DNA from: Cryptomeria japonica
Taxonomy: Eukaryota > Streptophyta > Pinopsida > Cupressales > Cupressaceae
Direction: 5' to 3'
NCBI RefSeq assembly: GCF_030272615.1
Contig: NW_026729336.1
Span: 42,501 to 95,837, forward strand
DNA length: 53,337 bases
Within the stretch, counting starts at the first letter, position 1. Each line of letters starts with the position of its first letter. The position numbers were made by a program, and so were the translations under genes. The notes below the pieces were generated by a model, which was given only the letters and a program-made list of their open reading frames with translations, made no database searches and was not told where the DNA came from. This document shows positions 32,801-45,700 of this stretch, piece by piece.

Positions 32801-34673
32801 TAAAATTTCCGTTCTGAAAGATAGTGAAAAAAACGGAACGCGGGTGCCATCTTGAGCCCTTCCTGATGCGCAGCCCAGGCAAGTTGTGCGCACCAAGGTG
32901 CCCACCCTGGCGGAGGTGCGCGCCCGGGGCAAACCGGGCTCCGACTTCGTGCACTGCATGGTGCCCACCAAGGCGCGCAACCCAGCCAAGGTGCCCACCG
33001 CAGCGAAGGTGCACGCGAGGTGCGCACCCGAGGTGCACACCCGGGGCAAACCGGGCTCCGACTTCGTGCACGCCGCACCTTGGAGCACACTTCAGAGCGC
33101 TCCTTGGTACGCACCAGGGCGCGCAACCCAGCCAAGGTGCTCACCCCGGCGAAGGTGCACGCGAGGTGCGCACCCGGGGCAAACCGGGCTCGGACTTCGT
33201 GCACGCCGCACCTTGGAGCACACATCGGAGCGCTCCCGGGTTCGCACCAGCATTGCGCACCTTTGATGCGCTGCCTTCACTAATTTCCAGAAAAGGCAAA
33301 AAAAAGAAAAAAATGAGATTTTAAAATTTCCGTTTTGAAAGATAGTGAAAAAAACGGAACGCGGGTGCCATCTTGAGCCCGCCCTGGTGTGCAGCCCAGG
33401 CAAGTTGTGCGCACCAAGGCACCCACCCTGGCCAAGGTGGGTCACGGGGTGGGTCCTAGGGTGGGTAACGGGGTGGGTACTAAGGTGCGTGCCAAGGTGG
33501 GTCATAGGGTGGGTGCCAAGGTGGGCACCAGGGTGGGTGTGCACCAACCCTAGCCAGGGTAGGTCACGGGGTGGTTGTCGGGGTGGGCGTCAAGGAGCCA
33601 AGGTGGGTGGCAAGTAGCCAAGTTGCGTGCCAAGGTGGGTGTCGGGGTGGGTGCCAAGGATCCAAGGTGGGTGCCAAGGAACCAAGGTGGGTGTCTGGGT
33701 GGGTGCCGAGGTGGGAGCCAGGGTGGGTCCCAAGGTGAGTGCAAAGGTGGGTGCCAGGGTCAAGGTGAGTGCCAATGTGGGTTCCAAGGTGCCAGGGTCA
33801 GGGTGAGTGCCAATGTGGGTTCAAAGGTGCTAAGTTGGGTGCGAGGTTGGGTGCGAGGGTGGGTGGGTGCCAAGGTGTGCTAGGTGGAAGCCCGGGTGGG
33901 TCGGCATCCCATGGGTGTCGAGTTGGGTGCCTGATGGGTGCTTCTTGTCAAGTTTTAGTCGTCGGGACTCATTTCGAGCCTTAGAGGTCGTTTCTTGTCC
34001 GGTTGCCCTGTCTTCGACCTGGGAACCCAATTTTGGTCCTCGGGTCCCATTTTTTTTTGTCTCGCATCCCACTTTTGGCCTGTGGCCTTTTCGGGGTCGA
34101 TTCTCGTTTTGGGCATCAGAGCATGTTTCTTCTCCTAAAACCCAATATTTGTTTATTAAGTCTCGGAACACATTTTTGTTCTCGTGGACCCATCATGGGT
34201 CTTGGAACGCATTTGTGGTCCTTGGGTCCCATTTTGCATCCCGAAACTTGTGTTTTGGTGCTTGATCCCTATTTTGGGTGCCCACCTTGCACCAAGTGCG
34301 CACCCGGGGCAAACCGAGCGCCTTGGTGCACCGGGGCAAGATCGAGCGTGCACCCGAGGCGCCCCGAACATGCACCAAGGTGCACTCGGCCCACATGTGA
34401 GCGCAGGTCGTTGCGCCCGAGGTGGTGTGTGGGCACCGCGTTGCAGACGGGACACTGCACGCACACGACGCCCCCTCCAGGTGCACGCACGTAGGCCGGG
34501 CCGGGTGCACACCCGACGCCCTAGCAAGGTGCGCGCACCCGGGCAGGGCTCACACTTGGCGAACGGGGCGCACTTCGCGAGGGAGGGTGTGCACCTCGAC
34601 GGGGGTGGGTGGCCGGGGTGGATTCGCACGTGGGTCGCGGTTTGCTAAGTACACACTGCGACAAGCTCATAAC

Positions 34674-34791
34674 GGGTGCGATCATACCAGCGTTAGTGCA
34701 CCGGATCCCATCAGAACTCCGCAGTTAAGCGCGCTTGGGCCGGAGTAGTACTGGGATGGGTGACCTCCCGGGAAGTCCCGGTGTTGCACCC
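34674..34791 (+). rRNA. 5S ribosomal RNA gene, copy 4
   Basis: Identical to copy 1 over 118 bp, with intact internal promoter and paired ends. It lies 7923 bp from copy 3. Confidence 0.97.
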
Positions 34792-34804
34792 TTTTTTAGT
34801 TTTT
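34792..34804 (+). terminator. Pol III terminator of 5S copy 4
   Basis: T6 then T5, as in copy 1. Confidence 0.9.
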
Positions 34805-37800
34805 CGCCGGGCGTCGCAATGCTATTTGAATAAACCTTTTGCCCGTTTGCGTTCTCGTCGGGGCCGGGCCGGGCCGGGGTGCGCTGCCCGCACTACCGCG
34901 CGCGCGGGGGCGACACCGAGCGCGCACCCGAGGCGCCCCGAGCACACAGGCCACGGTGCAACCCGGGCGTTGTGCGCGCACCCCGGTGCGCCCGAGGTGC
35001 TGCGCGCGCACCCAGGTGAAATCGGTGTGCACCTCGGCCAGTGCGCGCTCGGTCGAGTCGCGCACGTTGGCCAAGGTGCACGGTGATGTTTCTTACTCTA
35101 AGGTTCCGCACCAGACGCCCGGGACAGGTGAGCGAAGCTGGGCGGGGCCGGGTGCGCGGCCGGGGCAGGTGCACGCAGCTGGAGAGAGCTTTGGAGCACA
35201 CTTCGGAGCGCACCAATGATGCGCTCCATTCAAAAGTTTCCTGAAAAGGCAAAAAAAGTTGAGATTATAGAATTTCCCACTTGAGAGATTGTAAAAAAAA
35301 AAAATTTAAAATGAAGGAAACGCGGGTGCCAAGGTGTGCGCAGCCCAGCCAAGGTGTGCGCACCAAGGCGCCCACCCTGGCGAAGGTGCACGCAAGGTGC
35401 GCACCCGAGGCAAACCGGACAATTAACCCAACTTTCGACTTCGCGCGCACCTTGGAGCGCACTTCGGAGCGCTCCTTGGTGCGCACCAATCTTGGGCACC
35501 TCGGAGTGCACCATGGCGCCCACCAAGGTGCGCACCCGGGGCAAACCGAGCTCCGACTTCGTGCGCACCTTGGAGCGCACGAAAGGTGCGCACCATGGCG
35601 CCCACCAAGGTGCGCAGCCCAGCCAAGGCGTGCGCATCAAGGTGCGCACCCTGGCGAAGGTGCGCACCCGGGGCAAACCGAGCTCCGACTTCGTGCGCAC
35701 CTTGGAGCGCACAAAAGGTGCGCAACCCAGCCAAGGTGTGCGCACCCCGGTCAAACCGAGCTCCGAATCGTGCGCACCAGAGGTGCACGCCATCGTGCGC
35801 ACCTTGGAGCACACTTCGGAGCCCTCCTTGGTGCGCGCCGATGTTGCGCACCTCGGAGCGCACCCGGGGAAAACAATGCAATTAACCCGACTTTCGACTT
35901 CGTGGGCACCTCGGAGCGCTCTCGGGTTCGCACCTCGGAGCACACCGAGGTGCGCACCTTTGATGCGCTGCCTTCACCAATTTCCAGAAAAGGCAAGAAA
36001 ACATTGAGAAGGTGTGCGCACCGAGGTGCCCACCCTGGCGAAGGTGCACGCGAGGTGCGCACCCGGGGCAAACCGGGCTCCGACTTCGTGCACGCCGCAC
36101 CTTGGAGCACACTTCGGAGCGCTCCTTGGTGCGCACCAGGGCGCGCAACCCAGCCGAGGTGCCCACCCCGGCGAAGGTGCACGCGAGGTGCGCACCCGGG
36201 GCAAACCGGGCTCCGACTTCGTGCACGCCATGGTGCCCACCGCGGCGAAGGTGCACGCGAGGTGCGCACCCGGGGCAAACCGGGCTCCGACTTCGTGCAC
36301 GCCGCACCTTGGAGCACACTTCGGAGCGCTCCTTGGTGCGCACCATGGTGCCCACCAGGGCGCGCAACCCCGCCGAAGGTGCACGCGAGGTGCGCACCCG
36401 GGGCAAACCGGGCTCCGACTTCGTGCACGCCGCACCTTGGAGCACACTTCGGAGCGCTCCTTGGTGCGCACCATGGTGCCCACCAGGGCGCGCAACCCCG
36501 CCGAAGGTGCACGCGAGGTGCGCACCCGGGGCAAACCGGGCTCCGACTTCGTGCACGCCATGGTGCGCACCGCGGCGAAGGTGCGCACCCGGGGCAAACC
36601 GGGCTCCGACTTCGTGCACGCCGCACCTTGGAGCACACTTCGGAGCGCTCCTTGGTGCGCACCAGGGCGCGCAACCCAGCCGAGGTGCCCACCCCGGCGA
36701 AGGTGCACGCGAGGTGCGTACCCGGGGCAAACCGGGCTCCGACTTCGTGCACGCCGCACCTTGGAGCACACTTCGGAGCGCTCCTTGGTGCGCACCATGG
36801 TGCCCACCAGGCCGCGCAACCCAGCCAAGGTGTGCGCACCAAGGTGCACGCGAGGTGCGCACCCGGGGCAAACCGGGGTCCGACTTCGTGCACGCCGCAC
36901 CTTGGAGCACACATCGGGGCGCTCCCGGGTTCGCACCGGCGTTGCGCACCGTGGTGGGCACCTCGGAGCACACCAAGGTGGGCAGCGAGGTGCGCACCTT
37001 TGATGCGATGCCTTCACTAATTTCCATAAAAGGCAAAAAAAAAACGAGATTTTAAAATTTCCGTTTTGAAAGATAGTGAGAAAAAGGGAATGCTGGTGCC
37101 ATCTTGAGCCCGCCCTGGTGCGCAGCCCAGCCAAGGTGTGCGCACCAAGGTGCCCACCCTGGCGAAGGTGCGCGCCCGGGCAATTAACCCAACTTCCAAC
37201 TTCGCGCGCGCCAGGGTGGGAGCGCACCCAACAACCGGGCCTGGGAAGAGCCAATGCGAGAAACCCCACCAAACGCTCTGACAAAAAAAGAGGGGGCGCT
37301 CCAGTAACCCCGCTTCGGAGCGCACCCTGGGCAAACCCAGCCAAGGTGCCCACCCCGGCCAAGGTGCAGGCGAGGTGCGCACCCGGGGCAAACCGGGCTC
37401 CGACAACGTGCACGCCGCACCTTGGAGCACACTTCGTAGCGCTCCCGGGTGCGCACCTCAGAGCACACCAAGGTGGGCAGCGAGGTGCGCACCTTTGATG
37501 CGCTGCCTTCACTAATTTCCAGAAAAGGCAAAAAAAAAAGGAGATTTTAAAATTTCCGTTTTGAAAGATAGTGAAAAAAACGGAACGCGCGTGCCATCTT
37601 GAGCCCGCCCTGGTGCGCAGCCCAGGTAAGGTGCCCACCCTGGCAAAGGTGCGCACCCGGGCAATTAACCCTACTTCCGACTTCGTGCGCGCCAGGGTGG
37701 CAACCGGGCCTCGGAAGAGCCAATGCGAGAAACCCCACCAAACGCTCCGACAAAAAAAGAGGCGGCGCTCCAATAACCCCGCTTCGGAGCGCAGCCGGGG

Positions 37801-40800
37801 CAAACCCAGCCAAGGTGCCCACCCCGACGAAGGTGCACGCGAGGTGCGCACCCGGGGCAAACCGGGCTCCGACAACGTGCACGCAGCACCTTGGAGCACA
37901 CTTCGAAGCACTCCCGGGTGCCCACCGGCGTTGCGCACCGTGGTGGGCAGCGAGGTGCGCACCTTTGATGCGCTGCCTTCACTAATTTCCAGAAAAAGGC
38001 AAAAAAAAATGAGATTTTAAAATTTCCGTTTTGAAAGATAGTGAAAAAAAAGGAACGCGGGTGCCATCTTGAGCCCGCCCTGGTGCGCAGCCCAGGCAAG
38101 GCATGCGCACCAAGGTGCCCACCCGAGGTGCACACCCGGGGCAAACCGGGCTCCGACTTCGTGCAGGCCGCACCTTGGAGCACACTTCGGAGCGCTCCTT
38201 GGTGCGCACCATGGTGCCCACCAGGGCGCGCAACCCAGCCAAGGTCTGCACACTAAGGTGCCCACCCCGGCGAAGGTGCACGCGAGGTGCGCACCCGGGG
38301 CAAACCGGGCTCCGACTTCGTGCACGCCATGGTGCCCACCGCGGCGAAGGTGCACGCGAGGTGCGCACCCGGGGCAAACCGGGCTCCGACTTCGTGCACG
38401 CCGCACCTTGGAGCACACTTCGGAGCGCTCCTTGGTGCGCACCATGGTGCCCACCAGGGCGCGCAACCCAGCCAAGGTGTGCGCACCAAGGTGCACGCGA
38501 GGTGCGCACCCGGGGCAAACCGGGGTCCGACTTCGTGCACGCCGCACCTTGGAGCACACATCGGAGCGCTCCCAGGTTCGCACCAGCGTTGCGCACCTTT
38601 GATGCGCTGCCTTCACTAATTTCCAGAAAAGGCAAAAAAAAACGATATTTTAAAATTTCCGTTCTGAAAGATAGTGAAAAAAACGGAACGCGGGTGCCAT
38701 CTTGAGCCCTTCCTGGTGCGCAGCCCAGGCAAGTTGTGCGCACCAAGGTGCCCACCCTGGCGGAGGTGCGCGCCCGGGGCAAACCGGGCTCCGACTTCGT
38801 GCACTGCATGGTGCCCACCAAGGCGCGCAACCCAGCCAAGGTGCCCACCGCAGCGAAGGTGCACGCGAGGTGCACACCCGGGGCAAACCGGGCTCCGACT
38901 TCGTGCACGCCGCACCTTGGAGCACACTTCAGAGCGCTCCTTGGTGCGCACCAGGGCGCGCAACCCAGCCGAGGTGCCCACCCCGGCGAAGGTGCACGCG
39001 AGGTGCGCACCCGGGGCAAACCGGGCTCCGACTTCGTGCACGCCATGGTGCCCACCGCGGCGAAGGTGCGCACCCGGGGCAAACCGGGCTCCGACTTCGT
39101 GCACGCCGCACCTTGGAGCACACTTCGGAGCGCTCCTTGGTGCGCACCATGGTGCCCACCAGGCCGCGCAACCCAGCCAAGGTGTGCGCACCAAGGTGCA
39201 CGCGAGGTGCGCACCCGGGGCAAACCGGGGTCCGACTTCGTGCACGCCGCACCTTGGAGCACACATCGGGGCGCTCCCGGGTTCGCACCGGCGTTGCGCA
39301 CCGTGGTGGGCACCTCGGAGCACACCAAGGTGGGCAGCGAGGTGCGCACCTTTGATGCGATGCCTTCACTAATTTCCATAAAAGGCAAAAAAAAAACGAG
39401 ATTTTAAATTCCGTTTTGAAAGATAGTGAGAAAAAGGGAATGCTGGTGCCATCTTGAGCCCGCCCTGGTGCGCAGCCCAGCCAAGGTTTGCGCACCAAGG
39501 TGCCCACCCTGGCGAAGGTGCGCGCCCGGGCAATTAACCCAACTTCCAACTTCGCGCGCGCCAGGGTGGGAGCGCACCCAACAACCGGGCCTGGGAAGAG
39601 CCAATGCGAGAAACCCCACCAAACTCTCTGACAAAAAAAGAGGGGGCGCTCCAGTAACCCCGCTTCGGAGCGCACCCTGGGCAAACCCAGCCAAGGTGCC
39701 CACCCCGGCCAAGGTGCAGGCGAGGTGCGCACCCGGGGCAAACCGGGCTCCGACAACGTGCACGCCGCACCTTGGAGCACACTTCGTAGCGCTCCCGGGT
39801 GCGCACCTCAGAGCACACCAAGGTGGGCAGCGAGGTGCGCACCTTTGATGCGCTGCCTTCACTAATTTCCAGAAAAGGCAAAAAAAAAAGGAGATTTTAA
39901 AATTTCCGTTTTGAAAGATAGTGAAAAAAACGGAACGCGCGTGCCATCTTGAGCCCGCCCTGGTGCGCAGCCCAGGTAAGGTGCCACCCTGGCAAAGGTG
40001 CGCACCCGGGCAATTAACCCTACTTCCGACTTCGTGCGCGCCAGGGTGGCAACCGGGCCTCGGAAGAGCCAATGCGAGAAACCCCACCAAACGCTCCGAC
40101 AAAAAAAGAGGCGGCGCTCCAATAACCCCGCTTCGGAGCGCAGCCGGGGCAAACCAAGCCAAGGTGCCCACCCCGACGAAGGTGCACGCGAGGTGCGCAC
40201 CCGGGGCAAACCGGGCTCCGACAACGTGCACGCAGCACCTTGGAGCACACTTCGAAGCACTCCCGGGTGCCCACCGGCGTTGCGCACCGTGGTGGGCAGC
40301 GAGGTGCGCACCTTTGATGCGCTGCCTTCACTAATTTCCAGAAAAAGGCAAAAAAAAATGAGATTTTAAAATTTCCGTTTTGAAAGATAGTGAAAAAAAA
40401 GGAACGCGGGTGCCATCTTGAGCCCGCCCTGGTGCGCAGCCCAGGCAAGGCATGCGCACCAAGGTGCCCACCCGAGGTGCACACCCGGGGCAAACCGGGC
40501 TCCGACTTCGTGCAGGCCGCACCTTGGAGCACACTTCGGAGCGCTCCTTGGTGCGCACCATGGTGCCCACCAGGGCGCACCCGAGGCAAACCGGGCTCCG
40601 ACTTCGTGCACGCCGCACCTTGGAGCACACATCGGAGCGCTCCCAGGTTCGCACCAGCGTTGCGCACCTTTGATGCGCTGCCTTCACTAATTTCCAGAAA
40701 AGGCAAAAAAAAACGATATTTTAAAATTTCCGTTCTGAAAGATAGTGAAAAAAACGGAACGCGGGTGCCATCTTGAGCCCTTCCTGATGCGCAGCCCAGG

Positions 40801-42595
40801 CAAGTTGTGCGCACCAAGGTGCCCACCCTGGCGGAGGTGCGCGCCCGGGGCAAACCGGGCTCCGACTTCGTGCACTGCATGGTGCCCACCAAGGCGCGCA
40901 ACCCAGCCAAGGTGCCCACCGCAGCGAAGGTGCACGCGAGGTGCGCACCCGAGGTGCACACCCGGGGCAAACCGGGCTCCGACTTCGTGCACGCCGCACC
41001 TTGGAGCACACTTCAGAGCGCTCCTTGGTACGCACCAGGGCGCGCAACCCAGCCAAGGTGCTCACCCCGGCGAAGGTGCACGCGAGGTGCGCACCCGGGG
41101 CAAACCGGGCTCGGACTTCGTGCACGCCGCACCTTGGAGCACACATCGGAGCGCTCCCGGGTTCGCACCAGCATTGCGCACCTTTGATGCGCTGCCTTCA
41201 CTAATTTCCAGAAAAGGCAAAAAAAAGAAAAAAATGAGATTTTAAAATTTCCGTTTTGAAAGATAGTGAAAAAAACGGAACGCGGGTGCCATCTTGAGCC
41301 CGCCCTGGTGTGCAGCCCAGGCAAGTTGTGCGCACCAAGGCACCCACCCTGGCCAAGGTGGGTCACGGGGTGGGTCCTAGGGTGGGTAACGGTGTGGGTA
41401 CTAAGGTGCGTGCCAAGGTGGGTCATAGGGTGGGTGCCAAGGTGGGCACCAGGGTGGGTGTGCACCAACCCTAGCCAGGGTAGGTCACGGGGTGGTTGTC
41501 GGGGTGGGCGTCAAGGAGCCAAGGTGGGTGGCAAGTAGCCAAGTTGCGTGCCAAGGTGGGTGTCGGGGTGGGTGCCAAGGATCCAAGGTGGGTGCCAAGG
41601 AACCAAGGTGGGTGTCTGGGTGGGTGCCGAGGTGGGAGCCAGGGTGGGTCCCAAGGTGAGTGCAAAGGTGGGTGCCAGGGTCAAGGTGAGTGCCAATGTG
41701 GGTTCCAAGGTGCCAGGGTCAGGGTGAGTGCCAATGTGGGTTCAAAGGTGCTAAGTTGGGTGCGAGGTTGGGTGCGAGGGTGGGTGGGTGCCAAGGTGTG
41801 CTAGGTGGAAGCCCGGGTGGGTCGGCATCCCATGGGTGTCGAGTTGGGTGCCTGATGGGTGCTTCTTGTCAAGTTTTAGTCGTCGGGACTCATTTCGAGC
41901 CTTAGAGGTCGTTTCTTGTCCGGTTGCCCTGTCTTCGACCTGGGAACCCAATTTTGGTCCTCGGGTCCCATTTTTTTTTGTCTCGCATCCCACTTTTGGC
42001 CTGTGGCCTTTTCGGGGTCGATTCTCGTTTTGGGCATCAGAGCATGTTTCTTCTCCTAAAACCCAATATTTGTTTATTAAGTCTCGGAACACATTTTTGT
42101 TCTCGTGGACCCATCATGGGTCTTGGAACGCATTTGTGGTCCTTGGGTCCCATTTTGCATCCCGAAACTTGTGTTTTGGTGCTTGATCCCTATTTTGGGT
42201 GCCCACCTTGCACCAAGTGCGCACCCGGGGCAAACCGAGCGCCTTGGTGCACCGGGGCAAGATCGAGCGTGCACCCGAGGCGCCCCGAACATGCACCAAG
42301 GTGCACTCGGCCCACATGTGAGCGCAGGTCGTTGCGCCCGAGGTGGTGTGTGGGCACCGCGTTGCAGACGGGACACTGCACGCACACGACGCCCCCTCCA
42401 GGTGCACGCACGTAGGCCGGGCCGGGTGCACACCCGACGCCCTAGCAAGGTGCGCGCACCCGGGCAGGGCTCACACTTGGCGAACGGGGCGCACTTCGCG
42501 AGGGAGGGGTGTGCACCTCGACGGGGGTGGGTGGCCGGGGTGGATTCGCACGTGGGTCGCGGTTTGCTAAGTACACACTGCGACAAGCTCATAAC

Positions 42596-42713
42596 GGGTG
42601 CGATCATACCAGCGTTAGTGCACCGGATCCCATCAGAACTCCGCAGTTAAGCGCGCTTGGGCCGGAGTAGTACTGGGATGGGTGACCTCCCGGGAAGTCC
42701 CGGTGTTGCACCC
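42596..42713 (+). rRNA. 5S ribosomal RNA gene, copy 5
   Basis: Identical to copy 1 over 118 bp. It is 7922 bp from copy 4 because of the 2-bp loss in unit 4 and the 1-bp gain just upstream in unit 5. Promoter elements and terminator are intact. Confidence 0.97.
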
Positions 42714-42726
42714 TTTTTTAGTTTTT
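42714..42726 (+). terminator. Pol III terminator of 5S copy 5
   Basis: T6 then T5, as in copy 1. Confidence 0.9.
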
Positions 42727-45700
42727 CGCCGGGCGTCGCAATGCTATTTGAATAAACCTTTTGCCCGTTTGCGTTCTCGTCGGGGCCGGGCCGGGCCGGG
42801 GTGCGCTGCCCGCACTACCGCGCGCGCGGGGGGCGACACCGAGCGCGCACCCGAGGCGCCCCGAGCACACAGGCCACGGTGCAACCCGGGCGTTGTGCGC
42901 GCACCCCGGTGCGCCCGAGGTGCTGCGCGCGCACCCAGGTGAAATCGGTGTGCACCTCGGCCAGTGCGCGCTCGGTCGAGTCGCGCACGTTGGCCAAGGT
43001 GCACGGTGATGTTTCTTACTCTAAGGTTCCGCACCAGACGCCCGGGACAGGTGAGCGAAGCTGGGCGGGGCCGGGTGCGCGGCCGGGGCAGGTGCACGCA
43101 GCTGGAGAGAGCTTTGGAGCACACTTCGGAGCGCACCAATGATGCGCTCCATTCAAAAGTTTCCTGAAAAGGCAAAAAAAGTTGAGATTATAGAATTTCC
43201 CACTTGAGAGATTGTAAAAAAAAAAAATTTAAAATGAAGGAAACGCGGGTGCCAAGGTGTGCGCAGCCCAGCCAAGGTGTGCGCACCAAGGCGCCCACCC
43301 TGGCGAAGGTGCACGCAAGGTGCGCACCCGAGGCAAACCGGACAATTAACCCAACTTTCGACTTCGCGCGCACCTTGGAGCGCACTTCGGAGCGCTCCTT
43401 GGTGCGCACCAATCTTGGGCACCTCGGAGTGCACCATGGCGCCCACCAAGGTGCGCACCCGGGGCAAACCGAGCTCCGACTTCGTGCGCACCTTGGAGCG
43501 CACGAAAGGTGCGCACCATGGCGCCCACCAAGGTGCGCAGCCCAGCCAAGGCGTGCGCATCAAGGTGCGCACCCTGGCGAAGGTGCGCACCCGGGGCAAA
43601 CCGAGCTCCGACTTCGTGCGCACCTTGGAGCGCACAAAAGGTGCGCAACCCAGCCAAGGTGTGCGCACCCCGGTCAAACCGAGCTCCGAATCGTGCGCAC
43701 CAGAGGTGCACGCCATCGTGCGCACCTTGGAGCACACTTCGGAGCCCTCCTTGGTGCGCGCCGATGTTGCGCACCTCGGAGCGCACCCGGGGAAAACAAT
43801 GCAATTAACCCGACTTTCGACTTCGTGGGCACCTCGGAGCGCTCTCGGGTTCGCACCTCGGAGCACACCGAGGTGCGCACCTTTGATGCGCTGCCTTCAC
43901 CAATTTCCAGAAAAGGCAAGAAAACATTGAGAAGGTGTGCGCACCGAGGTGCCCACCCTGGCGAAGGTGCACGCGAGGTGCGCACCCGGGGCAAACCGGG
44001 CTCCGACTTCGTGCACGCCGCACCTTGGAGCACACTTCGGAGCGCTCCTTGGTGCGCACCAGGGCGCGCAACCCAGCCGAGGTGCCCACCCCGGCGAAGG
44101 TGCACGCGAGGTGCGCACCCGGGGCAAACCGGGCTCCGACTTCGTGCACGCCATGGTGCCCACCGCGGCGAAGGTGCACGCGAGGTGCGCACCCGGGGCA
44201 AACCGGGCTCCGACTTCGTGCACGCCGCACCTTGGAGCACACTTCGGAGCGCTCCTTGGTGCGCACCATGGTGCCCACCAGGGCGCGCAACCCCGCCGAA
44301 GGTGCACGCGAGGTGCGCACCCGGGGCAAACCGGGCTCCGACTTCGTGCACGCCGCACCTTGGAGCACACTTCGGAGCGCTCCTTGGTGCGCACCATGGT
44401 GCCCACCAGGGCGCGCAACCCCGCCGAAGGTGCACGCGAGGTGCGCACCCGGGGCAAACCGGGCTCCGACTTCGTGCACGCCATGGTGCGCACCGCGGCG
44501 AAGGTGCGCACCCGGGGCAAACCGGGCTCCGACTTCGTGCACGCCGCACCTTGGAGCACACTTCGGAGCGCTCCTTGGTGCGCACCAGGGCGCGCAACCC
44601 AGCCGAGGTGCCCACCCCGGCGAAGGTGCACGCGAGGTGCGTACCCGGGGCAAACCGGGCTCCGACTTCGTGCACGCCGCACCTTGGAGCACACTTCGGA
44701 GCGCTCCTTGGTGCGCACCATGGTGCCCACCAGGCCGCGCAACCCAGCCAAGGTGTGCGCACCAAGGTGCACGCGAGGTGCGCACCCGGGGCAAACCGGG
44801 GTCCGACTTCGTGCACGCCGCACCTTGGAGCACACATCGGGGCGCTCCCGGGTTCGCACCGGCGTTGCGCACCGTGGTGGGCACCTCGGAGCACACCAAG
44901 GTGGGCAGCGAGGTGCGCACCTTTGATGCGATGCCTTCACTAATTTCCATAAAAGGCAAAAAAAAAACGAGATTTTAAAATTTCCGTTTTGAAAGATAGT
45001 GAGAAAAAGGGAATGCTGGTGCCATCTTGAGCCCGCCCTGGTGCGCAGCCCAGCCAAGGTGTGCGCACCAAGGTGCCCACCCTGGCGAAGGTGCGCGCCC
45101 GGGCAATTAACCCAACTTCCAACTTCGCGCGCGCCAGGGTGGGAGCGCACCCAACAACCGGGCCTGGGAAGAGCCAATGCGAGAAACCCCACCAAACGCT
45201 CTGACAAAAAAAGAGGGGGCGCTCCAGTAACCCCGCTTCGGAGCGCACCCTGGGCAAACCCAGCCAAGGTGCCCACCCCGGCCAAGGTGCAGGCGAGGTG
45301 CGCACCCGGGGCAAACCGGGCTCCGACAACGTGCACGCCGCACCTTGGAGCACACTTCGTAGCGCTCCCGGGTGCGCACCTCAGAGCACACCAAGGTGGG
45401 CAGCGAGGTGCGCACCTTTGATGCGCTGCCTTCACTAATTTCCAGAAAAGGCAAAAAAAAAAGGAGATTTTAAAATTTCCGTTTTGAAAGATAGTGAAAA
45501 AAACGGAACGCGCGTGCCATCTTGAGCCCGCCCTGGTGCGCAGCCCAGGTAAGGTGCCCACCCTGGCAAAGGTGCGCACCCGGGCAATTAACCCTACTTC
45601 CGACTTCGTGCGCGCCAGGGTGGCAACCGGGCCTCGGAAGAGCCAATGCGAGAAACCCCACCAAACGCTCCGACAAAAAAAGAGGCGGCGCTCCAATAAC

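Larger units (their letters stand above)
25496..33418. repeat. 7923-bp macrosatellite unit 3, complete (most diverged unit)
   Basis: Same layout as unit 1 shifted by 15846. It carries the most private substitutions seen: T at 26797 inside the 5S gene, T at 27916, T at 28492 and A at 30385, each where the other units have C, C, C and G. Three are C to T and one is G to A, the pattern expected from deamination of methylated cytosine. No coding gene. Confidence 0.96.
33419..41339. repeat. 7921-bp macrosatellite unit 4, complete
   Basis: Same layout, 5S at 34674-34791. It lacks 2 bp in one A-rich island near 39402-39411, where TTTTAAATTCCG replaces TTTTAAAATTTCCG, giving a 7921-bp unit. I noticed no other private change. 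No coding gene. Confidence 0.95.
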
